DNA of 64,000 bases, taken from NCBI GenBank assembly GCA_040776905.1, contig JAXGZQ010000001.1, positions 868,001 to 932,000 on the forward strand, read 5' to 3'. The notes below the pieces were generated by a model. The model was not told where the DNA came from, did no database searches, and saw only the letters and a list, made by a program, of their open reading frames with translations. A program made the position numbers and the translations under genes. Positions 7,152 through 15,965 of the stretch are shown piece after piece. Position 1 is the first letter of the stretch. Each line of letters opens with the position of its first letter. The stretch comes from SLHU01 sp009929975 (GTDB lineage Bacteria; Bacillota; Clostridia; Saccharofermentanales; UBA5734).

Positions 7152-8621
7152 TCACTGATCCGCTTCGGCCGGTGGCTTCCAGCGCAGGATCGGATGCCGT
7201 GCGGCTGCTGTCTCATCGAGTCGGCTGACGGGTGTCTTCTGAGGAGCCTGACGGACCGTTTCCGGACTGAGTGCCGCCTCAGCCGCAATCTGCCGCATCG
7301 CCAGGATAAAGGCATCCAGACCGGCTTTATTTTCCGTCTCCGTCGGCTCAATCATCAGGGCTTCTTTTACTATCAGAGGAAAATAAATTGTCGGTGGGTG
7401 AAACCCATCATCCAACAACCGTTTGGCCACATCCAGAGCGGAAATTCCGGTTTGTTCGCGCAGCTGCCTGGCTGATAAGACACATTCGTGCATGCACAGG
7501 CGGTCAAAAGGCAGATCATAGGTCTCACGCAGCGAAGCCTGGACATAGTTCGCGTTCAGCACCGCGGTTTCCGAGACCTCGCGCAACCCTTCATCACCGA
7601 GGGTCCAGATATAGGCCAGTGCTCTGACGAGCACGGCGAAATGGCCATGAAACGCTTTCATTCGTCCGATGGAAAGTGGATGGTGCACGGTCTCCCAGTC
7701 ATACGTACCATCACTCTGACGAACAACCAGCGGCCCCGGCAGAAACGGAGCCAGTGCTTCCGTTACACCGACCGGACCGGCACCCGGACCGCCACCGCCA
7801 TGCGGCGTGCTGAACGTCTTATGAAGATTCAGGTGAACGATATCAAAGCCCATATCGCCGGGACGGACCTGACCGAGAATCGCGTTGGCATTCGCCCCGT
7901 CATAGTAGAGAAGTCCGCCGGCCTGATGAACCGCGTCGGCGATCGCGCAAATCTGTCGATCAAACAATCCGAGTGTATTGGGATTTGTCAGCATGATTCC
8001 GGCGGTTTTCGGACCAATGGAACGACGCAGTGCCTGCAGATCGACGCAGCCGTCCGCATCGGATGGAATCTCAACCACCTTGAAGCCGGCCAGCGCCGCG
8101 GAAGCCGGGTTGGTACCGTGTGCGGAATCCGGGATCAGAATTTCATCGCGCATGGTCTCATTTTGCTGCTGATGCCAGGCGCGGATGATCATCAGGCCGG
8201 TCAGCTCGCCATGAGCGCCTGCGGCTGGCTGCAGGGTAAATTGTGCCATCCCGGTTATCCGGCAGAGGGCCTGGTCCAGTTCGTGCATCACTGCCAGGCA
8301 GCCTTGAACCGCCGCTGCCGGCAGCAGCGGATGCACAGCAGAAAACCCGGGCATCGCCGCGATGTCCTCATTAATTTTCGGATTGTACTTCATCGTACAG
8401 GAACCGAGCGGGTAAAATCCGCTGTCCACACCGTGATTACGACTGGACAGCGCGGTATAGTGGCGCACCGCCTCCGTCTCGCTGACCTGTGGCAGCCCGG
8501 CCGGCCGGCTGCGCCTCAGATGACGCGGGATCAGTTGATCCGCATTGTATTCAGGCACATCGGAAGGCGGCAAACTGAAAGCGTGAAGGCCGGGCCGGCT
8601 TTTTTCAAAAATAAGTTCCAT
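7152..8621 (-). CDS. gcvPB: Glycine dehydrogenase (decarboxylating) subunit 2
   Basis: The PLP-binding half of the two-subunit glycine decarboxylase (P protein). It decarboxylates glycine and passes aminomethyl to the lipoyl arm of GcvH. The PLP lysine lies in NLHKTFSTPHGGGGPG. GSCTMKYNPKIN and DSAHGTNPASAA are family signatures. Length, 489 residues, is usual for GcvPB. Its ATG overlaps the gcvPA stop by one base (TGATG), so translation is probably coupled. It is the last gene of the riboswitch-controlled gcv operon and runs into the convergent ApbE gene with no visible terminator. Confidence 0.97.
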   Translation of the reverse strand: MELIFEKSRPGLHAFSLPPSDVPEYNADQLIPRHLRRSRPAGLPQVSETEAVRHYTALSSRNHGVDSGFYPLGSCTMKYNPKINEDIAAMPGFSAVHPLLPAAAVQGCLAVMHELDQALCRITGMAQFTLQPAAGAHGELTGLMIIRAWHQQQNETMRDEILIPDSAHGTNPASAALAGFKVVEIPSDADGCVDLQALRRSIGPKTAGIMLTNPNTLGLFDRQICAIADAVHQAGGLLYYDGANANAILGQVRPGDMGFDIVHLNLHKTFSTPHGGGGPGAGPVGVTEALAPFLPGPLVVRQSDGTYDWETVHHPLSIGRMKAFHGHFAVLVRALAYIWTLGDEGLREVSETAVLNANYVQASLRETYDLPFDRLCMHECVLSARQLREQTGISALDVAKRLLDDGFHPPTIYFPLIVKEALMIEPTETENKAGLDAFILAMRQIAAEAALSPETVRQAPQKTPVSRLDETAAARHPILRWKPPAEADQ

Positions 8622-9958
8622 CAGAGCACCGCCCTTTCAACCAGTTGATCCATATCGGAACGGCTGGACTTTTCTGTGGCCGCCAACAGCCAGTCCTTCT
8701 CCATCTCGGGCAGCACATCGCTCAATGCCAACCCGCCGATAATCTGGTGTTGCAGCAGGCGGCGGTTCAATTCAACCGGCGAATCCTCGCAACGAACCGC
8801 GAACTCGGAAAAAAACGGAGCGTCATGCAACGATGAAAACCGGCCGGTCGCGATCAGGCGGTCATGCAGATAGTGCGCTTTGCTGACAGACTGCCGGGCG
8901 ATCTCGCATAGGCCTTCCTTTCCGACCGTCGTCATGTAGATGGCCGCGGCCAGAGCATTCAGCGCCTGGTTCGAGCAGATATTTGATGTCGCGCGATCAC
9001 GGCGGATATGCTGTTCACGGGTCTGCATGGTCATGACAAAACCGCGGCGTCCCTGACGATCCTGAGTCTGGCCGATCAAGCGGCCCGGCAGGCGGCGCAG
9101 ATCTTTGCTTCCAGCGGCGAAAAAACCCAGAGAAGGGCCGCCGAAATTCATCGCGTTGCCGAGGACCTGCCCATCTCCGACCACAAGGTCAGCACCGTAA
9201 CGGCCGGGAGCTTCGAGCAATGCCAGTGAGATCGGATTGACCACGGCGACCAGATAGGCACCAACATGATGAACTTGAGCGGTCAGTGACGGCATCTCTT
9301 CCAGCACACCGAAGAAATTGGGATTCTGAATCAAAACCGCGGCGACTTGCTGATCCAGCTTCGTCTGCAGAACATCCGCGTCAGTCCGTCCCCGGCTCAG
9401 TGAAATGATCTCAAGATCAAAGTGTCCGGTCTGCTGATACGTCCGCAGAACGGCCAGGGTATGGGGATGGAGTCCGTCAGACACCAGAACCCGGCGGCGC
9501 CGGGTCGCCTGACAGGCCAGCAGAATCGCTTCCGCGGCTGCGGTCGCCCCGTCATACATGGAAGCGTTCGCGGCTTCCATCCCGGTGAGTTCGCAGATCA
9601 TGGTCTGATACTCGAATATTGCCTGCAGCAGGCCCTGGCTGATTTCCGGCTGATACGGCGTATAGGCTGTGTAGAATTCCTGGCGGCCGGTCAGATGCGA
9701 GACAATCGCCGGTATTTCATGATCATAGCAGCCGGCACCGAGAAAACAGGCGTATCGGTCGGTATCCGCGTTGCGCGACGCGAGCTCCCGCATCCTGCGG
9801 CGCAGGGCCAGCTCTGAAAGCGGCGGGGCCAGACCGGCCGGTCCGCGCAGACAGAGACTGTCAGGAATATCCGCGAATAAGGCCTCAAGCGATGGAACTC
9901 CGATTGTGTCCAGCATGGCACGGCGATCGTCATCGGTCATAGGGATATAGCGGTTCAC
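8621..9958 (-). CDS. gcvPA: Glycine dehydrogenase (decarboxylating) subunit 1
   Basis: The partner half of the split glycine decarboxylase. Signatures include the N-terminal YIPMTDDDRRAML segment, CFLGAGCYDHEIPAIV, FYTAYTPYQPEISQG and YDGATAAAEAILLA. At 445 residues it matches normal GcvPA. The start is GTG, directly abutting the gcvH stop codon (TGA then GTG). The shared operon and tight spacing fit 1:1 assembly with GcvPB. Confidence 0.97.
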   Translation of the reverse strand: MNRYIPMTDDDRRAMLDTIGVPSLEALFADIPDSLCLRGPAGLAPPLSELALRRRMRELASRNADTDRYACFLGAGCYDHEIPAIVSHLTGRQEFYTAYTPYQPEISQGLLQAIFEYQTMICELTGMEAANASMYDGATAAAEAILLACQATRRRRVLVSDGLHPHTLAVLRTYQQTGHFDLEIISLSRGRTDADVLQTKLDQQVAAVLIQNPNFFGVLEEMPSLTAQVHHVGAYLVAVVNPISLALLEAPGRYGADLVVGDGQVLGNAMNFGGPSLGFFAAGSKDLRRLPGRLIGQTQDRQGRRGFVMTMQTREQHIRRDRATSNICSNQALNALAAAIYMTTVGKEGLCEIARQSVSKAHYLHDRLIATGRFSSLHDAPFFSEFAVRCEDSPVELNRRLLQHQIIGGLALSDVLPEMEKDWLLAATEKSSRSDMDQLVERAVL

Positions 9959-10342
9959 TCAGTTTTCCTCCGCGCACCAAGCTTCATAGGCATCCAGATC
10001 CATCAACCCGTTGACTTCATCCGGATCCGATATTTCCAATTCAACCAGCCATGCCTCATAGGCATCCTGATTGATCAGCTCCGGTTCGTCAGAAACCTCC
10101 TGATTGACCGCGATGACCGTACCGCTGAGCGGCACATAGATATCGGACGCGCTCTTGACCGATTCGACGACTCCGAGGACATCTTCGGCCTGCAGTTCAC
10201 TGTCCATTTCCGGCAATTCGACAAACACAATGTCCCCCAGAGCTTCCTGGGCATGGTCTGTGATGCCGATCCGGGCCTTTGTCCCATCCAGATCCACCCA
10301 TTCATGATTCTTTGTATACTTCAAAAATTCCGGTCCGTGCAT
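9959..10342 (-). CDS. gcvH: Glycine cleavage system H protein
   Basis: A lipoyl carrier that shuttles the aminomethyl group between P, T and L proteins. The lipoylated lysine lies in GVVESVKSASDIY. KYTKNHEWVDLDG and GITDHAQEALGDIVFVELP are H-protein signatures. At 127 residues it is full length. The ATG at 10342 has GGGAGG seven bases upstream; the in-frame TTG further up overlaps that site and is unlikely. It lies between gcvT and gcvPA. Confidence 0.97.
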   Translation of the reverse strand: MHGPEFLKYTKNHEWVDLDGTKARIGITDHAQEALGDIVFVELPEMDSELQAEDVLGVVESVKSASDIYVPLSGTVIAVNQEVSDEPELINQDAYEAWLVELEISDPDEVNGLMDLDAYEAWCAEEN

Positions 10343-10399
10343 AATGATGCCTCCCAAATTAATATAGATTTTTATCAGCCGTCGTGATGACCGATGGTT

Positions 10400-11512
10400 T
10401 CAGTGCTGAGCCGGCCGTGGCCTGCGATAGAACGGCAGCGATGCCACATGGGCCAGATAGCGGCGGTGACGAATTTCAACTTCCAGGGCCGTCCCCGATT
10501 CGATCATACCAGAGCTCGGGGCCGCGAGGAACAGTCCGATTGATTTTTGCAGAAAAGGCGCATATCCACCCGAGGTGACCTGTCCGGTCTTCTGATCCTC
10601 CAGATAGACATCGTATCCCTGGCGCGGCGCGATTTTTTCTGTCATTTCCAGTCCATAGAGCCGCCGGCGCGGCTCATCTTGTTGACGCAGCAGCGCGTCT
10701 CTGCCAATAAATGACGGCTTATCAAAATGAACAAAAAAATCCAGCCCGGCCTCAACCGGTGAAATATCAGCAGCCAGTTCATGTCCGTACAGCGGCATGC
10801 CCGCTTCAAGCCGCAGACTGTCGCGCGCGCCGAGCCCGGCGGCCTGCAAGCCGAAAGACCCGCCGCGTTCAAGCAGGCTCTGCCAGACATCACGGGCGGT
10901 CTGCGGCGGCAGATACAACTCAAAACCATCCTCTCCCGTATAACCGGTCCGCGAAATCAGTGCCGGATGGCCCTGGAAATCATCATCCTGGTGAAAGCCA
11001 TAAGATTTCAGTTCCTCCAGCGGCCAATTGACCAGCGGCTGCAGTATCTTCGCCGCGGCAGGGCCTTGCAGCGCGATCTGCGCGTAATCGTCTGATTGAT
11101 TGTCGATGATCGGCTTCCAGGGAAGCTGCTCACGGCAACGCAGCAGCCAGTCGGCCACCTTGTCGGTATTGGCCGCGTTGACAACCAGAAAAAATGACTG
11201 AGGGGACAGCCGGTAGACAAGAATGTCGTCAACCACGCCACCCTGCTCATTGCAGAGCAGCGCATAGGCGGCGCGGCTGGCCTGTATCCGGCTGACATCG
11301 CGCGTCAGCACCTGTTGCAGAAAGGGTTCCGCGTCAGATCCGCTGACCAGCAGTTCGCCCATATGCGAAACATCAAACAGTCCCGCCTGACGGCGAACCG
11401 CCTCATGCTCAGCGACAATTCCGGCATATTGAACCGGCATCTGCCAGCCGGCATAGTCGACCATCCGGGCTTTGAGCAGCCGATGTTCCTCATACAAGGG
11501 GGTTTGTTTCAT
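10400..11512 (-). CDS. gcvT: Glycine cleavage system T protein (aminomethyltransferase)
   Basis: Transfers the methylene carbon of glycine from GcvH to tetrahydrofolate, releasing ammonia. Signatures: YAGWQMPVQYAG near the N-terminus, LFDVSHMGELLVSG, ALQGPAAAKIL, SRTGYTGEDGFELYLP and GLGARDSLRLEAGMPLYGHEL. Length, 370 residues, is normal. The start at 11512 is chosen because the preceding in-frame ATG touches the GGAGG site, which is correctly spaced only for 11512. First gene of the operon, directly after the glycine riboswitch. Confidence 0.97.
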   Translation of the reverse strand: MKQTPLYEEHRLLKARMVDYAGWQMPVQYAGIVAEHEAVRRQAGLFDVSHMGELLVSGSDAEPFLQQVLTRDVSRIQASRAAYALLCNEQGGVVDDILVYRLSPQSFFLVVNAANTDKVADWLLRCREQLPWKPIIDNQSDDYAQIALQGPAAAKILQPLVNWPLEELKSYGFHQDDDFQGHPALISRTGYTGEDGFELYLPPQTARDVWQSLLERGGSFGLQAAGLGARDSLRLEAGMPLYGHELAADISPVEAGLDFFVHFDKPSFIGRDALLRQQDEPRRRLYGLEMTEKIAPRQGYDVYLEDQKTGQVTSGGYAPFLQKSIGLFLAAPSSGMIESGTALEVEIRHRRYLAHVASLPFYRRPRPAQH

Positions 11513-11528
11513 AGCCATCCTCCGAAAT

Positions 11529-11567
11529 AAAAAACAGACAGGCAAACACAGTTGTCAGCCTCCCTGT
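11529..11567 (-). terminator. Riboswitch expression platform: conditional terminator
   Basis: On the - strand, ACAGGGAGGC (11567-11558) can pair with GCCTGTCTGT (11543-11534), with one G-U pair and one mismatch, followed by six T. The 5' arm includes the CAGGG needed for P1 of aptamer 2, so aptamer closure and terminator are mutually exclusive. This predicts expression when glycine is bound. Confidence 0.7.
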
Positions 11568-11740
11568 TGCTCTACCTGAGAGATTCCATCCGCGGCCGCG
11601 GACTTGCTCCTTGGGTGCCGGTGACCGGCTTTTCAGGGCGATGTCCGCCGGCAGTCCATTTGCCTGAAAGGTTCAAACGGATTTGACAGGTCCGCTCTTG
11701 CTTCTTCGGCGCTTTCATCAGTCGCTCTCCTGCCGGCATC
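11559..11740 (-). ncRNA. Tandem glycine riboswitch upstream of gcvT
   Basis: Two glycine-aptamer cores are visible on the - strand. Aptamer 1: CCGGCAG-GAGAGC, GCGCCGAAGAAGCAA, CTTTCAGGCAAA, closed by CTGCCGG. Aptamer 2: CCCTG, GGCACCCAAGGAGCAA, ATCTCTCAGGTAGAGC, closed by CAGGG. A short linker joins them. Position immediately before gcvT-gcvH-gcvPA-gcvPB fits the known class, which turns on glycine degradation when glycine is abundant. Confidence 0.92.
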
Positions 11741-11760
11741 AGCCATCATCATTTTCGCTC

Positions 11761-11769
11761 ATTGTAGCA
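11761..11769 (-). promoter_or_regulatory. Extended -10 promoter of the gcv operon
   Basis: TGCTACAAT on the - strand, an extended -10 element about 20-30 bp upstream of the first aptamer. No convincing -35 is seen, as is common with a TGn extension. Confidence 0.55.
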
Positions 11770-11793
11770 CGATCAATCACGGTTCGCTATCAT

Positions 11794-12531
11794 TTATGTG
11801 GCATCGGATCGGGACGATCCGGTCAATCGGTCCTCTGAACTGACAAGGCCATAGGCTGAAGCGACATCAAGCACAAAAATAATGCCGTTGCCCGCTTTTT
11901 CGATCTCCAGTTCTGCGTAGATCGTGTCAACGATGGTCTGGCTGAGAGCTTTCTCAATCAGGATCAGGACCATTTCTTTTTCCGGTTCAATCTCCATCGC
12001 GAACAGCCGGCTGGTCTCATGAATACCGGATCCGCGCGCGTTGATGATCGTTCCGCCCGCAGCTCCCGCATGGCTGGCGGCTTCGATGACCTGTTCGGCC
12101 CTGCCCCGGTCAACAATGGTGTAAATTGCCTGATACATGGTTTCGTCCTCTTTTTCTTCCTCTGGCCGATCTCGCTCCAGTTGAGCCAGGGCCTTTTCCT
12201 CTATCGGATTCTGATGCTTGCCGATCAGCCGGCTGACCGGTACCGCGAACGCGATGCCGCAATCACGACGGTCAAGTTTGAATTTCACAACCAGCGCTTT
12301 CAGGGCTTGCATGGCCAGCGGTTTCGGTGCGATCATCAGCACGATTTCCTTTCTTGTATCACACAGGGAAAACATGTCGAGAATCTGGCTGTTCACAGAC
12401 CCATGGCCCAGCAGCACCGTCCCCCCGCTGATACCCAGCCGTCTGGCCTGGCGGAGCACGCGGCTGCCAAGGCCATTATTGACAATAAAGCACAGCAGGG
12501 TCACATTATGATGGCTCATGTCGCTGATCAT
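11794..12531 (-). CDS. Double PII-domain protein (P-II family regulator-like)
   Basis: Two PII-like modules in one 245-residue chain. Residues about 5-105 carry GISGGTVLLGHGS, and residues about 130-235, after an acidic linker (RDRPEEEKEDE), carry AGAAGGTIINARGSG. Both match the beta-alpha-beta core of PII proteins, although canonical PII is a single 112-residue domain. PII proteins sense effectors such as adenine nucleotides and 2-oxoglutarate and bind target proteins, often transporters. The start at 12531 overlaps the DUF1538 stop by four bases (ATGA), indicating coupled translation and probably a functional pair. The ligand is unknown. Confidence 0.82.
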   Translation of the reverse strand: MISDMSHHNVTLLCFIVNNGLGSRVLRQARRLGISGGTVLLGHGSVNSQILDMFSLCDTRKEIVLMIAPKPLAMQALKALVVKFKLDRRDCGIAFAVPVSRLIGKHQNPIEEKALAQLERDRPEEEKEDETMYQAIYTIVDRGRAEQVIEAASHAGAAGGTIINARGSGIHETSRLFAMEIEPEKEMVLILIEKALSQTIVDTIYAELEIEKAGNGIIFVLDVASAYGLVSSEDRLTGSSRSDAT

Positions 12532-14012
12532 GTGTCAATTCCTCTCTTCACGGTTTTTATCTTATAGATGAAGCCGAGTATCTGCAAGGTGATGATCGGC
12601 ATCATGGCGACCATCGCGATCATGCCGAAGCCATCGATGAGGACATTGGCACCCTCCACCGCGTCAGCGGATCCCTGGATAAAGGCAAGAATGAACGTCC
12701 CGGTCATCGGACCTGACGCGACACCACCGGAATCAAAGGCGATGCCGACAAACAGTTTCGGTACGATATAACTCAGTCCAACCGCCAGCAGATAACCCGG
12801 CACGAGATAATGCCATAACTGCAGACCGGTAATGACCACTCTCAGCGCGGACAGCGCGACCGCAAGCCCGACACCGAGAGCCAACGCGCCCAGGACCAGA
12901 CGGCGGTGGATTGAACCACTGGTAACCTCTTCAATCTGTTTCGTCAGAACATAAACCGCCGGCTCAGTCAGAATCGTCACCAGACCGAGCACAAATGACA
13001 GGCTCACCAGAAGCCATCGGCTGTAGCCTCCGGCCAGTTTCTGTCCCAGCTCAATGCCCAGCTGCATGAAGCCGGCTTGAACACCAAGGAGAAATAGAAT
13101 CAGCCCGATCAGAGAATACGCCAGTCCGATTGAAATGACACGCAGCCGATTCCGGGGTAACTTGAACCTGATGATCTGAAAGGTATAAAACAGGATAATG
13201 AGCGGCAGCAGCGCGATCAGAGACTCAAAGGCAGTCACTGGCAGCTGTCGTGCAAAGGGGGCCAGCAGCGATCCGTCTGCACCGGCATTCAGATCCAACA
13301 CACCATCCGCCACTTCCGACTGCCGTATGAGGCTGGTCAGCAGGACCATGAGGATGACACCGGCCGATACAATGGAGATCATGCCGAAGCTGTCTTTTTC
13401 TGAGGCCTTGCTGTCCCGTTTCATGGCGGAAATACCAAGCGACAAAGCGAAAATGAACGGAACCGCGAAGGCCCCGGTGGTCGCGCCGGACGCGTCAAAC
13501 GCGATCGCGGTAAAAATATCTGAAGTAAAAATCACAAGAATGAAGATCAGCGCGTACAGCACCGTGAGGATCCGGTACAGCGGCAGATTGTAAACAATAC
13601 GCAGAACGCCGAGAACCAGCAATGCCGCGATTCCGCCGGACACGATGACAATCAGGCTCGTTTTGCTGATTGCTCCGTCGGTGACAAGATCGACCTGAGC
13701 GGCGAGTACATGCAGGGCAGGTTCGGCGATCGAGATGAAGAAACCAAGCACCAGGCTGGCAATGACGATCACCCAGAGACGATTGGAGCGTGCCATTTCA
13801 CGGCCCATCTGCTGTCCGATCGGTTCTACACCGAGATCCACTCCGGTCAGAAACAGGGTGAGACCGCCGCTGATCAGAACAGCGCCCAGATAAAAGCGGA
13901 ACAAAACGACCGGCGAGAAGGGAGTCACGGTGAAATGGAGAATGGTGACGATGATGGTCACTGGCAAAATCGCGTATAAGACGTTTTTAAATTTTTCTGT
14001 CAGCGCGTTCAA
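12528..14012 (-). CDS. DUF1538 family polytopic membrane protein
   Basis: About 494 residues with many hydrophobic helices and a clear internal duplication. The two halves carry AIAFDASGATTGAFAVPF and VGIAFDSGGVASGPMTGTF, and also GVDLGVEPIGQQMG and GVQAGFMQLGIELG, plus SIAEPALHVLAAQV and ILTEPAVYVLTKQI. This matches DUF1538, whose transported substrate is not established. The repeated design suggests an inverted or direct repeat transporter fold. The start is TTG, the first codon of the conserved frame. It lies in a unit with an upstream zinc-ribbon membrane gene and a downstream double-PII gene; regulation of transport by the PII protein is inferred. Confidence 0.85.
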   Translation of the reverse strand: MNALTEKFKNVLYAILPVTIIVTILHFTVTPFSPVVLFRFYLGAVLISGGLTLFLTGVDLGVEPIGQQMGREMARSNRLWVIVIASLVLGFFISIAEPALHVLAAQVDLVTDGAISKTSLIVIVSGGIAALLVLGVLRIVYNLPLYRILTVLYALIFILVIFTSDIFTAIAFDASGATTGAFAVPFIFALSLGISAMKRDSKASEKDSFGMISIVSAGVILMVLLTSLIRQSEVADGVLDLNAGADGSLLAPFARQLPVTAFESLIALLPLIILFYTFQIIRFKLPRNRLRVISIGLAYSLIGLILFLLGVQAGFMQLGIELGQKLAGGYSRWLLVSLSFVLGLVTILTEPAVYVLTKQIEEVTSGSIHRRLVLGALALGVGLAVALSALRVVITGLQLWHYLVPGYLLAVGLSYIVPKLFVGIAFDSGGVASGPMTGTFILAFIQGSADAVEGANVLIDGFGMIAMVAMMPIITLQILGFIYKIKTVKRGIDT

Positions 14013-14050
14013 TCCGTTTTATGCCCTTTCCAGCCGATTAGGTAAAATCA

Positions 14051-14521
14051 TCATTCGCCTGCCCGGTCGTCCGATCCCCGGTCGGTCAGGCTTTCTTTCG
14101 GACGATGCCCGAATCGATAGCCTTTCGCGCTGAGTTCGGCCACTTCAGGATAGAGCGTCCGGGCCTGCCAGATGGTCTTGACACCGCGGAGAATGGCGAT
14201 GCGGACAATGAGTGTACCGAGCAGGAGGCCGACGGACAAGCCGAGCCAGAGCGCCCAGATCCAGCCACTGAGATTACCGTAGACAGCGAACAGAGTGGCC
14301 GCGAGCGCTGAGAGAAACAGCACCAGAGCGCTTGCCAGACAGAACAGACTGTACTGGTGGCGGATATGGCAGTCCTCACAGCGGGGAATATCAATATGCC
14401 TCACATTGTAAGCGACCTTCGTCTCAGACGATGATTTCTGTGTATCAATATCACCATTCATGACATATGATTTGCTATGACGATTTTCCGCGCTGCGGAT
14501 TTCACAAAACCAGCAATTCAT
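14051..14521 (-). CDS. Hypothetical zinc-ribbon protein with two membrane segments
   Basis: Not recognised as a characterised family. The 156-residue product has CWFC at its N-terminus and CEDCHIRH at about residue 50, a likely Cys4 or Cys/His metal site. Two adjacent hydrophobic segments follow (FCLASALVLFLSALAATLFA and WIWALWLGLSVGLLLGTLIV). A charged tail completes it. The start at 14521 has GGAGG eight bases upstream; a longer open frame upstream lacks such a site. The gene precedes DUF1538 by 38 bp on the same strand, so it may belong to that unit. Confidence 0.65.
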   Translation of the reverse strand: MNCWFCEIRSAENRHSKSYVMNGDIDTQKSSSETKVAYNVRHIDIPRCEDCHIRHQYSLFCLASALVLFLSALAATLFAVYGNLSGWIWALWLGLSVGLLLGTLIVRIAILRGVKTIWQARTLYPEVAELSAKGYRFGHRPKESLTDRGSDDRAGE

Positions 14522-14628
14522 CGTTTTATCCTCCAGAGATGATCGATCCTGATGGTTGAAAGTCACAGTATTTTGACGATTGATCACCTTGCCGGGCCTT
14601 TGACCTAGTAAGGATTTCGTCTTCCTTA

Positions 14629-14657
14629 AGTATAGGGAAATACGCCTTGACATACAA
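14629..14657 (-). promoter_or_regulatory. Candidate promoter of the zinc-ribbon/DUF1538/PII unit
   Basis: On the - strand, TTGTAT, a 17-bp spacer and TATACT. The -10 is good and the -35 weak. It lies about 110 bp upstream of the zinc-ribbon gene. Confidence 0.4.
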
Positions 14658-14673
14658 GCGCCAACTGATGGAT

Positions 14674-14740
14674 CCGGTGTTCAGACATTGCGTCAGGCGG
14701 AAAAAACCATTACTATGAAATCAGGAATGCCGAACACCGG
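14674..14740 (+). other. Potential long stem-loop upstream of the CofE-like gene
   Basis: A perfect 9-bp inverted repeat, CCGGTGTTC (14674-14682) and GAACACCGG (14732-14740), enclosing 49 nt. Inner CATT/AATG can extend the stem. It ends 37 bp before the next start codon. It matches no riboswitch class I can recognise, and could be an RNA leader or a protein-binding site. Confidence 0.4.
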
Positions 14741-14777
14741 AAAATACAGGCAGATAAGCATAAGGGGGGCGTATGAT

Positions 14778-15965
14778 ATGGCCCGTTTGATTGGAACCAC
14801 AGCCCGCGGTATCCGCGCACCGATTGTCCGTGAAGGTGACGATCTGGTCAAAATTACCACGGAGTCTATTCTCGAAGCCGCACGGCAGCATCAGTTCGAG
14901 CTGCAGGACCGGGATATCGTCGGAGTGACGGAGTCCCTCGTTGCCAGGGCTCAGGGAAATTACGTCACAACCCAACAGATCGCCGGCGAAATCAAGGAAA
15001 AGTTCCCGGACAGTCTGGTCGTCCTGTTTCCTATCCTCAGCCGCAACCGTTTTGCGATGATCCTGCAGGCACTGGCCATGAGCGGCCGCCATATCTACCT
15101 GATGCTCAACTATCCCGGTGATGAAGTCGGTAATCATCTGATGGATCCTGATCTGATGGAAGAACAGAACATTAATCCCTATACCGATATTCTGACTGAG
15201 GATGATTACCGCCGTTATTTCGGACACAGTTTCAAGCATCCGTTCACCGGTCTCGATTATCTTGATTTATATAAAAGTCTGGCGGAAGAAGGCCAGATCG
15301 AAATTATCCTGGCCAATGATTGGCGCGCGGCCCTGAATTATTCCCGGGATGTGCTGATTGCCAATATCCATGACCGCCAGCGGCTGAAAAAAAGGCTCAA
15401 ATCGGCCGGCGGACGCCATATCTATGGACTGGATGACCTGTGTCGCGAATCCATTGACGGCAGTGGCTATAACGCGGATTACGGCCTGCTTGGATCCAAT
15501 CAGGCTGACGCTGGCCGCCTGAAGCTTTTCCCCCGTGACTGCCAGGCCTTTGTTGAAGCGGTTCAGGACGCGCTGCGTGAGCGGACCGGCCGGCAGTTGG
15601 AGGTCATGATCTACGGAGACGGCGCGTTCAAGGATCCCCAGGGCAAAATCTGGGAACTGGCCGATCCGGTCGTCTCACCGGGATACACAGCCGGGCTGGC
15701 CGGAACACCCAATGAAATCAAGATGAAATATGTGATCGATAATGAGTTGAGCCGTCTGGACGCTTCCGAGATGGCCGACGCGCTGCGCGACAAGATCCGC
15801 GGCAAGGGAACGGATCTGGTCGGCCAGGCGGCATCAGCCGGAACCACACCACGGCAGTTGACCGACCTGCTGGGGTCGCTGTGCGATCTGGTGAGCGGCA
15901 GCGGCGATAAGGGAACACCGATCATTCTCGTCCAGGGCTACTTTGACAGTTATGCGGCAGATTAA
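14778..15965 (+). CDS. CofE-like coenzyme F420-0:L-glutamate ligase family protein
   Basis: Resembles the gamma-glutamyl ligase CofE family, with N-terminal GDDLVKITTESILEAARQ, a DRDIVGVTESLVARAQGNYV segment and ELSRLDASEMADALRDKIRGK. CofE adds glutamate to F420-0 with GTP. Here the protein is 395 residues, longer than archaeal CofE at about 250, and no F420 genes accompany it. Homologues are known in Firmicutes without F420, so the substrate is open. The start at 14778 follows GGGGGG; upstream in-frame ATGs lie in the stem-loop region. It overlaps the next transporter gene by 14 bp, suggesting linked roles. Confidence 0.75.
   Translation: MARLIGTTARGIRAPIVREGDDLVKITTESILEAARQHQFELQDRDIVGVTESLVARAQGNYVTTQQIAGEIKEKFPDSLVVLFPILSRNRFAMILQALAMSGRHIYLMLNYPGDEVGNHLMDPDLMEEQNINPYTDILTEDDYRRYFGHSFKHPFTGLDYLDLYKSLAEEGQIEIILANDWRAALNYSRDVLIANIHDRQRLKKRLKSAGGRHIYGLDDLCRESIDGSGYNADYGLLGSNQADAGRLKLFPRDCQAFVEAVQDALRERTGRQLEVMIYGDGAFKDPQGKIWELADPVVSPGYTAGLAGTPNEIKMKYVIDNELSRLDASEMADALRDKIRGKGTDLVGQAASAGTTPRQLTDLLGSLCDLVSGSGDKGTPIILVQGYFDSYAAD

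Noticed and set aside
7488..8648. Long + strand open frame (386 codons) antisense to gcvPB
   Set aside because: It lies wholly opposite a clearly conserved gene, shows no domain-like pattern and has no ribosome site. It arises from high-GC codon bias.
14778..15965. Interpretation as evidence for a functional coenzyme F420 pathway
   Set aside because: No other F420 gene is in the window, and CofE homologues occur in genomes without F420; family membership alone does not show the pathway.
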